From assembly GCF_013377085.1 (NCBI RefSeq), contig NZ_JACAAX010000010.1, forward strand, positions 84,240 to 148,239: a stretch of 64,000 nt of DNA, in the 5' to 3' direction. This document shows positions 62,366 to 64,000 of the stretch, in pieces. The DNA is from Rhodoplanes sp. (GTDB lineage Bacteria; Pseudomonadota; Alphaproteobacteria; Rhizobiales; Xanthobacteraceae). Numbering within the stretch: position 1 is the stretch's first letter; each line of letters opens with the position of its first letter. Position numbers and translations under genes: made by a program. Below the pieces are notes generated by a model that was given only the letters and a program-made list of their open reading frames with translations, made no database searches and was not told where the DNA came from.

Positions 62366-62821
62366 TCACCACCGCGGCCAGATCGGGATCGGCAGGCCGA
62401 GACCGAACACGAACAGCCCGACGCACAGGGCCGCGAGCCCCAGCCCCAGGACGAGCGTGACGAGGAGGCGGCGGCGCTCGCTCGCGGCGAAGCTCGCGAG
62501 CAGCGTCATGACCGCGATGGTGAGAACCAGGCCGGCATACTTGAGCAGAACCGCGAACACCACGACGGTCGCGGTGACCAGCAGGAGCGGCCGCATCGCG
62601 AAGGATTCGACGGGGGGCCCGTCGAACCGCAGCGCCGGAATCGCCACGCCGGCGCCGAGCAGCATCAGCAGGCTCGACACGATCGCCGGGAAATAGCCGG
62701 CGTCCATCGAGGCGAGCGTCCCCATCGGCCAGTCGCTGCTCATCCACAGCGCGGTGCCGCCCACCGCCATGAACACCAGGCCGGCGGTGAGGTCGCGCCC
62801 GGACCGGAGGCGGATCGCCAT
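62366..62821 (-). CDS. tctB: TTT small membrane subunit TctB
   Basis: 151 aa with four predicted helices. LTAGLVFMAVGGTALWMSSDWPMGTLASMDAGYFP is the TctB signature (PxGxxxxMGPGyfP-like), and LVTLVLGLGLAALCVGLFVFGLGLPIPIWP closes the protein. ATG 62821 has GAGG 8 bases upstream. A GTG immediately before it is an alternative. First gene of the catabolic unit and divergent from the GntR gene. Confidence 0.92.
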   Translation of the reverse strand: MAIRLRSGRDLTAGLVFMAVGGTALWMSSDWPMGTLASMDAGYFPAIVSSLLMLLGAGVAIPALRFDGPPVESFAMRPLLLVTATVVVFAVLLKYAGLVLTIAVMTLLASFAASERRRLLVTLVLGLGLAALCVGLFVFGLGLPIPIWPRW

Positions 62822-63019
62822 CACGCCGACCTCGGCCGGCGGCCCGACGGCGTGTCGGGAGAGGGAGGGTCGGACAGACGAAGAGCTGCGAGGATTCGGT
62901 TCGAGAGCCTGATCGGCCGCATGAGTCCCGACTCCGCTGGCGTTGCACGTCCTTGATTGGGCAGGGGGGCCGAAATGCGCGGCAGAAAATCAGATCGAGC
63001 CGTCACCAGCCCCGAAACG

Positions 63020-63085
63020 ATGATGTATGATTTGCCAAGATCGTATATTGTACAATCTGCGTGTATACGAATTGACGTTCATCAT
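63020..63085. promoter_or_regulatory. nested dyads between tctB and the GntR gene
   Basis: An inner perfect repeat TCGTATA (63041-63047) with TATACGA (63064-63070), 16 bases apart, and an outer ATGATG (63020-63025) with CATCAT (63080-63085). The interval is strikingly AT-rich. These are good operator candidates for the FCD-type GntR regulator encoded next door. Confidence 0.55.
63027..63055 (-). promoter_or_regulatory. candidate sigma-70 promoter for tctBAC-dehydrogenase unit
   Basis: On the minus strand, TTGTAC (63055-63050) then 17 bases then AATCAT (63032-63027), about 205 bases upstream of tctB. It overlaps the left half of the inner dyad, as expected for repression by the GntR protein. 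Confidence 0.35.
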
Positions 63086-63135
63086 ATACTAATGTAGGCG
63101 TCTAAAAGACTCTGCGGACAAATGAGGGCTCGGCC

Positions 63136-63810
63136 ATGGACGACGTCGCGACGGCCGAGAAGCCGGGCACCAATTACGTGCGGGTTCGCGACACGCTCCG
63201 GCTCGACATCGTGGACGGTTTGTTCGCTCCCGGTCAACGCCTGAAGGTCGCCGAGCTCGCCGCGCGCTACGGCGTCAGCACGATTCCGATCCGCGAGGCC
63301 CTGCAGCAGCTCCAGGGCGAGGGGCTGGTGCTGATCGAGCCGAATCGCGGCGCGACGGTGCGGCAGCTCGACGAGAAGTTCCTGACCGACCTCTACGACG
63401 TGCGCGAGCTGATCGAGGCCTTCCAGTCGCGGCGTTTCCTCGACGTCGCCACGGCCGGCGCCATCGACGAGCTGGAGGCCGCCCAGGCGGAGGTCGAGGC
63501 CGCCGCCGGCGAGGACGCGCTCACCCGACGCGCCGCCGACCGCCGGTTCCACCTCGTCGTCGCCGATGCCACCCACAATCAGGAGGCCGCCGGCATCCTG
63601 GAGCGGCAGGCCAATCTGATCGGCGCCCTGGTGGTGAAGTTCGGCCAGAGTCCGGCGCGCTACGCCCAGTCGATGGCCGAGCACCTGGCTTTGATCAGTG
63701 CGTTCCGGCGCGGCGACGGCGAGGCGGCCGCCCGGGTCGCCACCCTGCATGTTCGCAACGCCCGCATCGACATGATCGACCGGATGCGGCGGGCCGGCGC
63801 CGGCGGCTGA
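63136..63810 (+). CDS. GntR-family transcriptional regulator (FCD/FadR subfamily)
   Basis: 224 aa. Winged helix: VRDTLRLDIVDGLFAPGQRLKVAELAARYGVSTIPIREALQQLQGEGLV (residues about 17-65). The FCD effector domain has DLYDVRELIEAFQSRRF, ADRRFHLVVADATHN (metal-binding Asp/His) and SMAEHLALISAFRRGD with the further His. GAGGG precedes the ATG by 8 bases. Divergent from the tct unit, so it most likely represses that unit until a carboxylate is bound. Confidence 0.94.
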   Translation: MDDVATAEKPGTNYVRVRDTLRLDIVDGLFAPGQRLKVAELAARYGVSTIPIREALQQLQGEGLVLIEPNRGATVRQLDEKFLTDLYDVRELIEAFQSRRFLDVATAGAIDELEAAQAEVEAAAGEDALTRRAADRRFHLVVADATHNQEAAGILERQANLIGALVVKFGQSPARYAQSMAEHLALISAFRRGDGEAAARVATLHVRNARIDMIDRMRRAGAGG

Positions 63811-63955
63811 GCGCCCGACGCCTCGGCCGCGCGGCGACGGGCCGCCCCGCCCCCCCCCGGGGCCGCCGTCTTTCATCCGCCTCGGGCTTCCCCTAAGAAT
63901 AGGGCGTCTGCCAAGGCCGGCCGAGACCGTTGCCAAAATCCCCGAGGAGAGCGCC

Positions 63956-64000
63956 ATGGACCAGCATCTGCGCGAGATCCGCGCCGAGGACATCGATCCG
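63956..64000 (+). CDS. start of a gene cut by the window end
   Basis: ATG at 63956 with CGAGGAG 8 bases upstream. Fifteen codons are visible (MDQHLREIRAEDIDP). Too short to assign. It is on the same strand as the GntR gene, 145 bases downstream, and may belong to the same catabolic locus. Confidence 0.6.
   Translation, partial: MDQHLREIRAEDIDP

Overview
The window is about 64 kb of very GC-rich DNA (near 70% by eye) with dense, mostly co-directional bacterial genes, many GTG starts and 4-base start/stop overlaps. Gene content and order point to an alphaproteobacterium of the Hyphomicrobiales (Rhizobiales), in the broad Bradyrhizobium/Rhodopseudomonas/Blastochloris neighbourhood. The evidence is rph-rdgB-hemW divergent from hrcA-grpE, the string proA-nadD-rsfS-rlmH-envC-ctpA-polysaccharide deacetylase-rppH, an F1-only ATP synthase operon (atpHAGDC without F0 genes), a his operon hisB-hisH-hisA-hisF-hisE-coaA divergent from hslVU, and a cytochrome c2 like those of purple non-sulfur bacteria. 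Species-level identity cannot be given from sequence reading alone. No tRNA, rRNA, CRISPR array, prophage or insertion sequence was seen.

Layout. 1-1.8 kb: end of a TctC/Bug solute-binding protein and a beta-keto acid cleavage enzyme. 2-7.5 kb: rpmF, a membrane protein, hemW/rdgB/rph, and hrcA-grpE with a heat-shock-like promoter before grpE. 7.5-9.4 kb: an acetyltransferase and two proteins of unknown function. 9.6-18.8 kb: the housekeeping string proA to rppH, interrupted by an extra Bug gene and an inverted repeat. 18.8-23.9 kb: an integral membrane protein, a beta-propeller lactonase-like protein, a small protein and a PAS/HAMP sensor without an output domain. 23.9-29.5 kb: the F1 operon, which carries an ohr peroxidase gene between atpG and atpD and two intergenic inverted repeats. 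29.8-32.4 kb: nnrS divergent from a cytochrome c2 gene with an FNR/NnrR-type box between them, then an RlpA-like gene.

33-37.6 kb: glycogen operon glgP-glgC-glgA. 38.1-39.7 kb: comM. 39.8-45.4 kb: a phosphorelay cluster (lone receiver, hybrid kinase with HPt, hybrid kinase with two receivers). 45.6-46.6 kb: an OlsB-like acyltransferase. 46.7-51.8 kb: the his operon with a cupin gene and a DUF2628 gene embedded. 52.2-54.2 kb: hslVU. 54.2-56.8 kb: a LysR regulator divergent from an MFS exporter. 56.9-57.3 kb: a '4-fold beta flower' protein beside an AT-richer island. 57.6-63.8 kb: a catabolic unit with a GntR regulator divergent from tctB-tctA-tctC, an Ldh-family dehydrogenase and a D-isomer-type 2-hydroxyacid dehydrogenase.

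How it works together. Most of the window is core metabolism and protein quality control. Two themes stand out. The first is uptake and oxidation of small carboxylates: three Bug-type binding proteins, one complete tripartite tricarboxylate transporter, and two dehydrogenases from families that often act on opposite stereoisomers. The second is a set of at least six intergenic dyad repeats, several of them next to 'guest' genes in otherwise conserved operons (ohr in atp, a Bug gene before rppH).
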